This document shows, piece after piece, positions 41,692-50,309 of a stretch of DNA of 64,000 nt. The stretch lies in the NCBI GenBank assembly GCA_934373635.1, contig CAKROZ010000005.1, forward strand, positions 40,871 through 104,870, in the 5' to 3' direction. The stretch is from an uncultured Eubacteriales bacterium. GTDB lineage: Bacteria; Bacillota; Clostridia; Oscillospirales; CAG-272. The notes beneath the pieces are model-generated. The model ran no database searches. It saw only the letters and a list, made by a program, of their open reading frames with translations, and was not told the origin of the DNA. The stretch's first letter is position 1, and each line of letters starts with the position of its first letter. The position numbers and the translations under genes are program-made.

Positions 41692-42546
41692 TCACGCCCG
41701 TGTCGCAGGCACCGCTTCCGCGGTCGCGCACCCGGCGTCCTCTTTCATAAATTCGTCGTAGAAGGCATAGTCGGTATCGAAATGGGTGATTTTCAGCCGT
41801 TTATGCACGGCATCCCTTTGCCACTGCTTGATGTTATAGATATGGAACGGGAACCAGACGATGCCCTTATTGAAGTGCTTGATTACGGTCTCGGGGGTGA
41901 TGCCGCGCTGTTCGTTGAAACGGCGCTCCAAGGTATAGCGGGCGGTGGCGCTCCGATGAATTGCCGACTGGTCGGGCATGGCAAACCACTTCTCGCGGAT
42001 GAGCTTCCGACAGGCACGGAACATGCCCGTCTCTCGGATCTTCGCGAGGTTGAGAAGAAGGACGCCCGAGTTGCAATAATCCTTCGCGACCCAGAAGGTG
42101 CCCATGTAGTCGAGGACGGCGCCGTACTCGTACTCCGAGATGTCGATGTCCCAGAGCTCGCGGATGTCGCGGCACGCCATGGTATCAATGTCGAGGTAGA
42201 TCGCCTTATCGTAAGGGATGACCGCGGGGTCGTCGGCAAGCAGGCGAAGCAGGGCGTAGGGGGTATAGGAATTTTTCAGATTCTTGCCGCCGTCGAAGGC
42301 GTCGACGAATTCCTTCGTCAGGTCGACGCGCACGGCGCGGCTCTCGGGATGAAAGCGCTTTAAGGCTCGGTCGAGGGTGTCGACGTGCTCCTTTGTGATC
42401 GGGAGATATTTCGGATTCGCGGCGGAATCGTCCATCGTCAGAATACGGATCTCGAGCGCCTCCTCGGTGCGGCGCGCAACGCTCACCGCCGAGAGGAACA
42501 CGCCCTCGAAGATCCTGTCGTTTCCGCAATAAAAGATCGGTATCAT
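41692..42546 (-). CDS. GT8-family glycosyltransferase
   Basis: 284 residues, GT-A fold. It opens MIPIFYCGNDRIFEGVFLSA, has the metal-binding DxD in YLDIDTMACRD, and ends with NKGIVWFPFHIYNI followed by an HFD motif (ITHFDTDYAF). The start is ATG 42546 with GGAAGGAG upstream, overlapping the preceding stop by 4 nt. The sugar is unknown (glucose or galactose are common in this family). Confidence 0.88.
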   Translation of the reverse strand: MIPIFYCGNDRIFEGVFLSAVSVARRTEEALEIRILTMDDSAANPKYLPITKEHVDTLDRALKRFHPESRAVRVDLTKEFVDAFDGGKNLKNSYTPYALLRLLADDPAVIPYDKAIYLDIDTMACRDIRELWDIDISEYEYGAVLDYMGTFWVAKDYCNSGVLLLNLAKIRETGMFRACRKLIREKWFAMPDQSAIHRSATARYTLERRFNEQRGITPETVIKHFNKGIVWFPFHIYNIKQWQRDAVHKRLKITHFDTDYAFYDEFMKEDAGCATAEAVPATRA

Positions 42547-43631
42547 TCGGGTTCTCCTTCCGTTTCGGGAATTTCGGGGGTCGCTCTTCTCTTCTCCCGC
42601 GCCGTGCGCCATTCAAGGAAGAAGTAGGAGAGCATACTGACAAGGATAGTAAAATAGTAGGTGATGAGACGCCAGATGAGCATTCCGCCGTAGCTCACCG
42701 CGCCCCCGGCACCGAGCGCCAAGGCGGCGAAGATGCCCGAAAAGGCGAATTCGATACCGCCGCTCGAGCCCGGGGTGGGGACGAAGACAACGGTCGTGAC
42801 GGCAAAGGCGGAGCCGAGCACCACGAAGAGAAGACGGTCAAAGCCGATATCGAGATGCAGGGCGCGGATGATGAAGAAGGTGACGGCGTAGTAGAAAAAC
42901 ATGGTGACAAAGCGGGTGAGATAGCAGAGGGCGAAGGTCTTCTTATCCCGCCAAAGAGCGCGAAACGCCGTCTGCGTATTCTCGGTATACTCGGTGAACG
43001 CCGCCGTCCTTTTCTCGATGAAATCGTGCAGAAAGCCGATGTGCGAAAAGAGGTGCATGAGGGAGACGATCCATCCGCGCACGCGTCGGCTCGTCCCGAG
43101 GATCACGGTACAGATGAGGACGAGGAAGTTCGCGGAAAAGCCGACGATCGCGACGATGCCCATTCCCTCGGAGCGGATGAAATCCCGCGCGTAGATAAGG
43201 GAAAGCAGGGCGTAGGTATTCGTGACCATCATGAAGATCAGAAAGTTCATGATGAGGAGTCCCGTCGCGTCGGCGAGAGTTGTCTTTTTCTTCGAGAGGG
43301 CATATGCCTGAAATGGCTGCCCGCCCGTGGCGAAGGGAGTGATGCCGTTGAAAAAGTGCTCGGTCATACCGATGGTATAGACGTCTCCGAAACGGGCGGG
43401 GATCCCCTTCGAGCGGGCAAGGAGGCAGAGGGTCAGCGGGTAGAGAGCGAGATAGACAAGGACGAAAAGCAGAGCGACGAGGACATAGCGCACATCGGCT
43501 CCGCCGAGAACGCCGAAGATCTCGCCGATGTCATTCATCGAAAGGACGAAGACCAAAATCGCGACGGTCAGGGCGGCATAAAAGAGATATAGCCAGATCT
43601 TTTTTCGATCTTTCTTTTCTTCGGTCGGCAC
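42543..43631 (-). CDS. LPG-synthase-TM / AglD2-type membrane protein (flippase-like)
   Basis: 362-residue integral membrane protein with ~8 TMs of the PF03706 type. The key stretch GITPFATGGQPFQAYALS and the family signature VPTPGSSGGIEFAF are present. It has no soluble aminoacyl-transferase domain, so it is the stand-alone TM form often linked to glycolipid export. I chose GTG 43631 with AAAGGAG upstream; an earlier start in the same frame exists. It is first in the leftward glycolipid operon. Confidence 0.85.
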   Translation of the reverse strand: MPTEEKKDRKKIWLYLFYAALTVAILVFVLSMNDIGEIFGVLGGADVRYVLVALLFVLVYLALYPLTLCLLARSKGIPARFGDVYTIGMTEHFFNGITPFATGGQPFQAYALSKKKTTLADATGLLIMNFLIFMMVTNTYALLSLIYARDFIRSEGMGIVAIVGFSANFLVLICTVILGTSRRVRGWIVSLMHLFSHIGFLHDFIEKRTAAFTEYTENTQTAFRALWRDKKTFALCYLTRFVTMFFYYAVTFFIIRALHLDIGFDRLLFVVLGSAFAVTTVVFVPTPGSSGGIEFAFSGIFAALALGAGGAVSYGGMLIWRLITYYFTILVSMLSYFFLEWRTAREKRRATPEIPETEGEPE

Positions 43632-43729
43632 GGATGCTCCTTTCTCTCCCGTCGGGAGGGACAAAAAAACGGGAGTTTCATCGGTTCGGCGCAAAATTTT
43701 ACGCGCACGCGATAAATTGTTTTTTCCCG

Positions 43730-43758
43730 TTGCAAAATGTTTTATTTTATGTTATACT
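43730..43758 (+). promoter_or_regulatory. Sigma-A promoter upstream of the TetR gene
   Basis: TTGCAA (43730-43735), 17-nt spacer, TATACT (43753-43758). The transcript would have a ~245-nt leader before the TTG start at 44009, with a 7-codon ATG frame at 43812-43835 (weak). Otherwise I see no gene in 43632-44008. Confidence 0.65.
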
Positions 43759-44008
43759 AAAGACGTACCTGTATTACTCTAATTGACTCCCACGGAATTA
43801 GCAAGGTGCAAATGGCGCCGAATGTACATATTTAGACATTTGTTGTATTTTGTCAAGCGGAATTTTCAAGTTTTTGGAAACTATTTGTTAAAAATGTAAA
43901 ATATGAATTCTTTCGGTCTTTTCGCCGGTCGGCGAAACTCCGGCGCCTCTTTGCAATTGTCCTCCGAGGCGGATATTCTTATCAAGTTTTTCGGAAAGGA
44001 AATGACAT

Positions 44009-44578
44009 TTGAAATACGATATTACACGGCCCGCGACAAAGGGGGCGCTCCGCGTGCTCGGAACGGTGAGCGAGGCGTTCCTCGGGCTTTTGACCGAAAA
44101 ATCCTTCGACGGGATCACCGTCAACGAGATCTGCGAGCGGGCGGGGTACCCGCGGGCGACCTTCTACAATTATTTCAATGACAAGTACGACCTGCTCAAT
44201 TACCTCTGGTACCGTCTGACGGCGGCGATCGAGCCCGAGAGTTTCAAGGATGTGGCGCCCGAGGACTATCTACTCGTCTACTTCGACCGACTCTATTCGA
44301 TGTTCGAGGGGATGGAGGAAAAGTTGCGTCTTATCCTGAAAAAGAATCTCGGCGACAGCTATCTCATGAGCAGTATGCGCATTTACCTCAATACGCAGAT
44401 TCAAGCCTTCTTCGTCGAAAGCCCGCTCGCCTCGGGGCGTCCCGTGCCGCGCGACATGATTGCCGAGCATTACGCCAACACGGTCTATATGATCTTCGAA
44501 TGGCGGTTTCTGAAGCAGAACATTTGCTCGAGGGAGGAAACATTTGCTTACGCGACCTATCTTTTGCGCAATATTTGA
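44009..44578 (+). CDS. TetR-family transcriptional regulator
   Basis: 189 residues. The N-terminal helix-turn-helix is LTEKSFDGITVNEICERAG followed by YPRATFYNYFNDKYDLLNYL. The C-terminal ligand-binding part is all-helical. The start is TTG 44009 with GGAAAGGA 8 nt upstream; I see no ATG with a better site. It is upstream of the DUF308 gene but with a 256-bp gap and its own promoter, so targets are unclear; autoregulation is typical. Confidence 0.88.
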   Translation: MKYDITRPATKGALRVLGTVSEAFLGLLTEKSFDGITVNEICERAGYPRATFYNYFNDKYDLLNYLWYRLTAAIEPESFKDVAPEDYLLVYFDRLYSMFEGMEEKLRLILKKNLGDSYLMSSMRIYLNTQIQAFFVESPLASGRPVPRDMIAEHYANTVYMIFEWRFLKQNICSREETFAYATYLLRNI

Positions 44579-44764
44579 ACTGATTTGTTTACATTATCAC
44601 GGATTTTCCGACAGTTGTGTGCAGAGAGCGAGCGACGTCGACCGATTTTTTCGGTGCCGCCCGTTCTCTTTCTTTTTCGGATTTTTCACGATTTCGTTTC
44701 ACTTTCTCAACAAACGTTGACGATATATTTTCTTTTTATTCATAAATTTTGCAGAAAAATCTCA

Positions 44765-44794
44765 TTGATTTCGGGAGGAAAAATTGTTTATAAT
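44765..44794 (+). promoter_or_regulatory. Putative promoter for the DUF308 gene
   Basis: TTGATT, an 18-nt spacer, TATAAT (44789-44794). Confidence 0.6.
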
Positions 44795-44834
44795 AAAGGT
44801 AGAAAATAATTTTTTCAGAAAGGACTCTACTTCA

Positions 44835-45416
44835 ATGAACGAAATCAAAAAAACCTTCCGCAAATGCAAATGGGACAGCATCCTCGCCGCCGCCCTCGCG
44901 ATCATCGTGGGAATTCTCTTCATCGCGCTGCCCGTCACCTCGGCGAACGTCCTCTGCGCCATCGCAGGCGTTCTGCTCATCGTCATCGGCATCTTCGCCA
45001 TTGCCGCCTTCGTTTCGGGCGGGTTCCTCTTCGGCGGATACCCCTTAATCATGGGCATTGCCTTCCTGCTCTCGGGTCTCTTCTTCCTGATTCATCCCGA
45101 GCTGATTCAGGGCATCCTGACCGTGCTCTTCGGTATCTTTATCGTTGCGGACGGCGCCTCGACCATGGTGGACAGCATTTACTGTGCCAAGGCGCATGTG
45201 AAGGGGTGGTTCTGGCTCCTTCTGCTCTCGGCGCTCTCGATCGTGCTCGGTTGCATCGTGACCTTCGGCACCTTTGACACCGTGATGCTCTTCGCGGGTA
45301 TCTCGCTCGTGGTGGACGGCATCAGCGACCTCATCGTAACGCTCGTCTTCAGCCACAAGATCAGAGAGGCGAAAAAAGAGCTGACGCGCCGCAAGGACGA
45401 CATCATCATCGAGTGA
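44835..45416 (+). CDS. DUF308/HdeD-family membrane protein
   Basis: 193-residue protein with six TM helices in hairpin pairs. HdeD-like features are AAALAIIVGILFIALP, FLLSGLFFLIHPELIQGIL and CIVTFGTFDTVMLFAGISLV with a polar C-terminus (REAKKELTRRKDD). HdeD proteins are linked to acid resistance in enterics, but clostridial members are uncharacterised. The start is ATG 44835 with AAAGGA upstream; a TTG-type earlier start is possible. It ends at a good terminator. Confidence 0.85.
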   Translation: MNEIKKTFRKCKWDSILAAALAIIVGILFIALPVTSANVLCAIAGVLLIVIGIFAIAAFVSGGFLFGGYPLIMGIAFLLSGLFFLIHPELIQGILTVLFGIFIVADGASTMVDSIYCAKAHVKGWFWLLLLSALSIVLGCIVTFGTFDTVMLFAGISLVVDGISDLIVTLVFSHKIREAKKELTRRKDDIIIE

Positions 45417-45437
45417 CGACTTCTCTCAAAACAAACT

Positions 45438-45471
45438 TCTGCCGCGAACACACATGTGCGTCCGCGGCAGA
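45438..45471 (+). terminator. Terminator after DUF308
   Basis: CTGCCGCG pairs with CGCGGCAG, with an inner ACAC/TGTG pairing, then ATTTTTATTTT. Confidence 0.85.
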
Positions 45472-45693
45472 TTTTTATTTTCGGGCGATCCTGCTTCGGT
45501 GGGGGAGTTTTGTCTCTTTTTTGTTCTCGGAAGGCTCTTGCGAATGGATTTTTTTGTCGAATTCCGTCTTATAGTATTTAAAACGATAAAAACACGAACA
45601 ATAGCATGTGGACTATTTTCTTTCGGATTTATAGACTATATGTATGTAAAAAAGCGCGAGTGGCGTCAACAGCACCCGCCGAAAGGAAGCCAT

Positions 45694-46071
45694 ATGAAAA
45701 AGAGCCAGAGCAAGGCGAAGCCCGTCGGGAAAGAGAAAAACGCGCTTGCTATACAGATCGGGAAGCGGATCCGCGCGTTCCGCAAGGAGCGGGGCTACAC
45801 GCAGGAGGTGCTCGCCGAGCGCGCCGAATGTCATACCACTTATATCGGGCAGATCGAACGAGGAGAAAAGAATGCAACACTCGAAAGCATTGCCCGAGTT
45901 GCGGCGGCACTCGGTGTTCCGCTCACCCGCCTGCTCGAGATGACCGAGGGCGTTCCGAGCGAGGACAATTATCCCCTTCTCTGTTACCGCCTCGTCGCGG
46001 AGAAGCCGAAGGAGGAACAAAAGCTGTTGCATGAGATTTTGCGTGCGGTGGAGGACTATCGCAGGCTCTGA
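45694..46071 (+). CDS. XRE-family transcriptional regulator
   Basis: 125-residue DNA-binding protein. The helix-turn-helix spans ~25-75 (RIRAFRKERGYTQEVLAERA, TYIGQIERGEKNATLESI). The remaining ~45 residues are helical and charged. The start ATG 45694 follows GAAAGGAAG. It stands alone between the DUF308 terminator and a GH4 remnant. Target unknown. Confidence 0.85.
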   Translation: MKKSQSKAKPVGKEKNALAIQIGKRIRAFRKERGYTQEVLAERAECHTTYIGQIERGEKNATLESIARVAAALGVPLTRLLEMTEGVPSEDNYPLLCYRLVAEKPKEEQKLLHEILRAVEDYRRL

Positions 46072-46076
46072 ATATT

Positions 46077-46131
46077 TGCCGCGATTCCGTTTTTATGCTT
46101 TGTCGGCATAATTTGCGGGCGCGGCTTTTTT
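46077..46131 (+). terminator. Probable terminator after the XRE gene
   Basis: GCCGCG pairs with CGCGGC across a long loop, followed by a run of seven T. The stem is short and distant, so the structure may differ in detail. Confidence 0.5.
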
Positions 46132-46225
46132 TATGCCGTCGTGCGGAGGATGCGGGTGCGGGAAATTTCGGTAAATGCCTGTCGACAGCGACAAAAAAGG
46201 TGCGCCGACCGAAATCTGCGCACCG

Positions 46226-46398
46226 AAAAATGCAAACCCCGATTGCTGCGAAACAAACGAACAGTACGGGAATATAATTGCCAATGCTGCCCACGTGGAA
46301 TTTGCATTTTTACCAAATTCACGTAGAAAGCATTAACAAAAAGAGCCAATATATTCTTTTGAAGAATACATTCACTTCTCTATTCGTTTGTTTCGCAG
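46226..46398. repeat. Nested inverted-repeat element, MITE-like
   Basis: CTGCGAAACAAACGAA (46246-46261) is the exact reverse complement of 46383-46398. Inside are AAAAATGCAAA/TTTGCATTTTT (46226-46236 and 46301-46311) and imperfect pairings around CCACGTGGAATTTG and CAAATTCACG. There is no ORF of its own. Most of the gene-free stretch 46072-46477 is this element and the XRE terminator. Confidence 0.65.
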
Positions 46399-46477
46399 AT
46401 TCAGTATACCACAAAACGCCCGACAAGTCAAGAGGGAAAGCCCGATTTCGGATAAAACTATTTTGTCGGGAGGTTTG

Positions 46478-46639
46478 ATGCTGACGATCGAAGCCGCGCG
46501 CACGGGAAAGCGAGAGACGGTCTACCAAGCCGCCATGATGGAGCCGCACACGGGTGCGGAGCTGTCCACCGACGAGATCGTCTCGCTCTGCGACGATCTC
46601 ATCGAGGCACACACGAAGGCGGGCTATCCCGTACTGTGA
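46478..46639 (+). pseudogene. C-terminal remnant of a glycoside hydrolase family 4 enzyme
   Basis: A 53-codon frame whose product closely follows the C-terminus of GH4 alpha-galactosidase/6-phospho-glucosidase-type enzymes: LTIEAARTGKRE, AAMMEPHTGAELSTDEIVSL and CDDLIEAH. The full family is ~430-480 residues, so ~90% is missing. The ATG at 46478 has a good-looking GGGAGG upstream, but the fold could not form alone. It is inferred to be a deletion relic left beside the inverted-repeat element and tRNA gene. Confidence 0.7.
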
Positions 46640-46682
46640 TGCGCGGGCGTGTAAGGGCTTGCCGTCCCTTTTGAGAAAACAG

Positions 46683-46722
46683 AAAAATCCCCCCGAGATC
46701 CTTTCAAGGATTTCGGGGGGAT
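46683..46722 (-). terminator. Terminator directly after tRNA-Arg
   Basis: Minus strand AATCCCCCCGA-AATCC, a GAAA-type loop, then GGAT-TCGGGGGG and ATTTTTC. Confidence 0.85.
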
Positions 46723-46799
46723 TGGCGTTCCCGAGCGGATTCGAACCGCTGACCTTCCGCTTAGGAGGCGGACGCTCTATCCTGCTGAGCTACGGAAAC
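46723..46799 (-). tRNA. tRNA-Arg (anticodon CCT)
   Basis: Minus strand 77 nt including an encoded CCA. The acceptor GTTTCCG pairs with CGGGAAC (one G-T), the anticodon stem TCCGC/GCGGA encloses loop CTCCTAA (anticodon CCT, reads AGG), and the T-arm is AGCGG-TTCGAAT-CCGCT. Discriminator base G. Confidence 0.95.
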
Positions 46800-47019
46800 A
46801 TGCAGAGGTGAGGTGCGTTTCGGGAATCTCTGCGACACGCGCTCGGACGGACACAAGTCTGTGCGGTGTTTTGTTTATTTTACCACACTTTTTACCGTTT
46901 TGCAATAGGATTTTCGATTTTTTTGCTGCAATCTTCTAAAATGTGTATAAACTGTAAACTTTAATACAAATTTCATTTTTTTCTTTTGAGATATGGAAAA
47001 AATCCAAGGTTTGTGGTAT

Positions 47020-47031
47020 AATTTAGGGTGC
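47020..47031 (+). promoter_or_regulatory. Extended -10 promoter and ~190-nt leader of ppdK
   Basis: TGGTATAAT lies ~200 nt upstream of the ppdK ATG without a clear -35. The remaining leader to 47226 has no convincing ORF. From 46800 to 47226 I see no gene. Confidence 0.5.
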
Positions 47032-47226
47032 GTCGCCGTACAGTCGTCGCCGAGATGTTTTTTTTGCGGTCTTTCGCGCTTTTATCATGCATCCGGCACG
47101 ACGGTCTGCTCGCGATCCGGTAGGTTTTACGCCGCGAAATGTTTTTTCGAACAGGTTTTGTGCCCTCGGTTCGCGTCGCTTTCAAATTTACTATTATTAA
47201 TTTTATTTTGGAGGAATTTCAACAAG

Positions 47227-49854
47227 ATGAGCAAGAAGTATGTGTATCTCTTCTCCGAAGGCAACAAAGACATGCGCAATCTGCTCGGCGGTAAGGGTGC
47301 AAACCTCGCCGAAATGACGAACATCGGTCTTCCCGTGCCTCAGGGCTTTACCATTACCACGGAGGCATGCACGCAGTATTACGAAGACGGCAGACAGATC
47401 AATGACGAGATCATGGCAGAGATCATGGAGTACATCGGCAAGATGGAAAAGATCACCGGTAAGAAGTTCGGCGACCTCAAAAATCCCCTTCTCGTCTCGG
47501 TTCGTTCGGGCGCACGCGCCTCGATGCCCGGTATGATGGACACGATCCTCAACCTCGGTCTGAACGAGGAGGTCGTCGAGGTCATGGCAAAGCAGAGCGG
47601 CAACCCGAGATGGGCATACGACTGCTACAGAAGATTTATCCAGATGTACTCCGACGTCGTTATGGAAGTCGGTAAAAAGTACTTCGAGCAGCTGATCGAC
47701 AAGATGAAGGAAGAAAAGGGCGTGACGCAGGACGTCGAGCTCGACGCAAACGACCTCAAGAAGCTCGCCGAGCAGTTCAAAGCCGAGTACAAGTCGAAGA
47801 TCGGCGAGGACTTCCCCTCCGACCCGAAGGAACAGCTCCTCGGCGCCATCAAGGCGGTCTTCCGTTCTTGGGACAACCCCCGCGCCAACGTTTACAGACG
47901 CGACAACGATATTCCCTATTCTTGGGGCACCGCCGTCAACGTTCAGATGATGGCGTTCGGTAACATGGGTGACGACTGCGGCACGGGTGTCGCGTTCACA
48001 CGTGATCCCGCGACGGGCGAAAAGAAGCTCATGGGTGAGTTCCTCACCAACGCACAGGGCGAAGACGTGGTTGCCGGTGTGCGTACCCCGATGAAGATCG
48101 CCGAGATGGAGCAGAAGTTCCCCGAGGCGTTCGAGCAGTTCAAGCAGGTCTGCCTGACGCTCGAAGATCACTACCGCGACATGCAGGATATGGAATTCAC
48201 CGTCGAGCACGGCAAGCTCTACATGCTCCAGACGAGAAACGGCAAGAGAACCGCGAAGGCGGCACTCAAGATCGCCTGCGATCTCGTGGACGAGGGCATG
48301 ATCGACGAAAAGCAGGCAGTCCTCATGATCGACCCGCGTAACCTTGACACACTGCTTCACCCGCAGTTCGACCCGAAGGCGCTGAAGACCGCGCAGGCAG
48401 TGGCGAAGGCTCTCGCCGCGTCTCCCGGTGCCGCCTGCGGCAAGATCGTATTCACCGCCGACGATGCGAAGGCATGGAAGGCGAAGGGCGAGAAGGTCGT
48501 TCTCGTCCGTCTCGAGACCTCTCCCGAGGATATCGAGGGCATGAAGGCTTCGCAGGGTATTCTTACCGTGCGCGGCGGTATGACCTCTCACGCGGCAGTC
48601 GTCGCGCGCGGCATGGGAACCTGCTGCGTATCGGGCTGCTCCGCCATCACCAACTTTGACGAAGACAAGAAGACCTTCGTTCTCGCGGGCAAGACCTATC
48701 ACGAGGGCGACCTCATCTCGATCGACGGTTCGACCGGTAACATCTACGACGGTGCGATCCCGACCGTGGATGCCACCATCTCGGGTGACTTCGACCGCAT
48801 CATGACTTGGGCGGACAAGTACCGCAAGCTCGGCGTCCGCACCAACGCCGACACGCCCCGCGACGCGAAGAAGGCTCGTGAGCTCGGCGCCGAGGGTATC
48901 GGTCTTTGCCGTACCGAGCACATGTTCTTCGAGGGCAACCGCATCGACGCGTTCCGCGAGATGATCTGCTCCGATACCGTGGAAGAAAGAGAAGCCGCAC
49001 TCGACAAGATCCTGCCGATGCAGCAGGGCGACTTTGAGAAGCTCTATGAGGCTCTGGAAGGAAACCCCGTTACCATTCGTTTCCTCGATCCCCCGCTTCA
49101 CGAGTTCGTTCCCTCGACCGAGGAAGACATCGCTACCCTTGCGAAGGCACAGGGCAAGAGCGTCGAGACCATCAAGAGCATCATCGCTTCTCTCCATGAA
49201 GCCAACCCGATGATGGGTCACAGAGGATGCCGTCTGGCGGTCACCTTCCCCGAAATCGCAAAAATGCAAACCAAAGCTGTCATCCGTGCGGCGATCAACG
49301 TCAAGAAGGCACATCCCGACTGGAATGTCGTGCCCGAGATCATGATCCCGCTGGTCGGCGAAGTAAAAGAGCTTAAATTTGTGAAGGACATCGTTGTCAA
49401 GACTGCCGACGAAGAGATCAAGGCGGCAGGCGCCGACCTGAAGTATGAAGTCGGTACGATGATCGAGATCCCGCGTGCGGCTCTCACTGCCGATGACATC
49501 GCGAAGGAAGCGGAGTTCTTCTGCTTCGGTACGAACGACCTGACGCAGATGACCTACGGCTTCAGCCGTGACGACGCCGGCAAGTTCCTCGGCTCCTACT
49601 ACGACGCGAAGATCTTTGAGAACGATCCGTTCGCGAAGCTCGACCAGGTAGGTGTCGGCAAGCTGATGAAGATGGCTGTCGAGCTCGGAAGACAGACCCG
49701 CCCCGACCTTCATTGCGGTATCTGCGGTGAGCACGGCGGCGACCCCTCGTCGGTTGAGTTCTGCCACAAGATCGGTCTCTCCTATGTTTCCTGCTCGCCC
49801 TTCCGCGTGCCGATCGCACGTCTTGCCGCGGCGCAGGCTGCACTGAAAGATTAA
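47227..49854 (+). CDS. ppdK: Pyruvate, phosphate dikinase
   Basis: Interconverts pyruvate+ATP+Pi and PEP+AMP+PPi, allowing PPi-linked glycolysis or gluconeogenesis. 875 residues, the usual length. The N-terminal ATP-grasp part begins MSKKYVYLFSEGNKDMRNLL with GGKGANLAEM. The central phosphohistidine is in GGMTSHAAVVARGMG, and the C-terminal PEP/pyruvate barrel has LCRTEHMFF, GLCRTEHM and the Cys of HCGICGEHGGDPSSVEF. The ATG at 47227 is favoured over the earlier frame start because homology begins there, although GGAGGA is 12 nt away. A good terminator follows. Confidence 0.96.
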   Translation: MSKKYVYLFSEGNKDMRNLLGGKGANLAEMTNIGLPVPQGFTITTEACTQYYEDGRQINDEIMAEIMEYIGKMEKITGKKFGDLKNPLLVSVRSGARASMPGMMDTILNLGLNEEVVEVMAKQSGNPRWAYDCYRRFIQMYSDVVMEVGKKYFEQLIDKMKEEKGVTQDVELDANDLKKLAEQFKAEYKSKIGEDFPSDPKEQLLGAIKAVFRSWDNPRANVYRRDNDIPYSWGTAVNVQMMAFGNMGDDCGTGVAFTRDPATGEKKLMGEFLTNAQGEDVVAGVRTPMKIAEMEQKFPEAFEQFKQVCLTLEDHYRDMQDMEFTVEHGKLYMLQTRNGKRTAKAALKIACDLVDEGMIDEKQAVLMIDPRNLDTLLHPQFDPKALKTAQAVAKALAASPGAACGKIVFTADDAKAWKAKGEKVVLVRLETSPEDIEGMKASQGILTVRGGMTSHAAVVARGMGTCCVSGCSAITNFDEDKKTFVLAGKTYHEGDLISIDGSTGNIYDGAIPTVDATISGDFDRIMTWADKYRKLGVRTNADTPRDAKKARELGAEGIGLCRTEHMFFEGNRIDAFREMICSDTVEEREAALDKILPMQQGDFEKLYEALEGNPVTIRFLDPPLHEFVPSTEEDIATLAKAQGKSVETIKSIIASLHEANPMMGHRGCRLAVTFPEIAKMQTKAVIRAAINVKKAHPDWNVVPEIMIPLVGEVKELKFVKDIVVKTADEEIKAAGADLKYEVGTMIEIPRAALTADDIAKEAEFFCFGTNDLTQMTYGFSRDDAGKFLGSYYDAKIFENDPFAKLDQVGVGKLMKMAVELGRQTRPDLHCGICGEHGGDPSSVEFCHKIGLSYVSCSPFRVPIARLAAAQAALKD

Positions 49855-49937
49855 TCTCTTCAGACAGCATATGCAAATTTTTTGAATAATTTGGGTTAAA
49901 TCTTATATTTGGAAAAATTAAGTAACAAATCTTTGTT

Positions 49938-49968
49938 GAATGAGCTCGGTATTGAACCGGGCTCATTC
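49938..49968 (+). terminator. Terminator after ppdK
   Basis: GAATGAGC-TCGG pairs with CCGG-GCTCATTC around TATTGAA, followed by CTCTTTCG. Confidence 0.75.
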
Positions 49969-50081
49969 CTCTTTCGTTTGAGAAAACTTCTTTTTCTGCC
50001 GTAATGGTATGCGCATTCTGCCGATAGCTGAATTGTGTCTGTTTCAGTGCAAACTAAAATGAAAAAAATTTCCGCGGGCGG

Positions 50082-50110
50082 TTGATTTTCCCGACGAATT
50101 GTGTTATAAT
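50082..50110 (+). promoter_or_regulatory. Sigma-A promoter and structured leader of the helicase-nuclease gene
   Basis: TTGATT (50082-50087), 17-nt spacer, TATAAT (50105-50110). The ~190-nt leader to 50309 holds several GNRA-like hairpins, such as CCGAAATTTCGG and ACCGCGAAAAGCGCGGT. No ORF is seen in 49969-50309. Confidence 0.75.
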
Positions 50111-50309
50111 TTTTAGTATGGTTATAGAGTGGGGGATTTTGCGTCCGCGCGACGTTCCCACAAAAAAATAGAGGCGTGAGACCGAAATTTCGGCGAAAGT
50201 CTTCGGAAAGCGGTCGAGAGCCCGCGAAGGACCGCGAAAAGCGCGGTGGGTTCGCCGCAGGGCGGGAAACCGAAAATCAACCGAAACATCAAAACGGGGA
50301 GAGGCAAGC

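Noticed and set aside
43812..43835. 7-codon leader peptide before the TetR gene
   Set aside because: It has an AAGGTG-like site but is far too short to support and lies 170 nt from the gene.
47203..49767. 854-codon frame antisense to ppdK
   Set aside because: ppdK is complete on the plus strand; the antisense frame has no domain similarity and a weak start.
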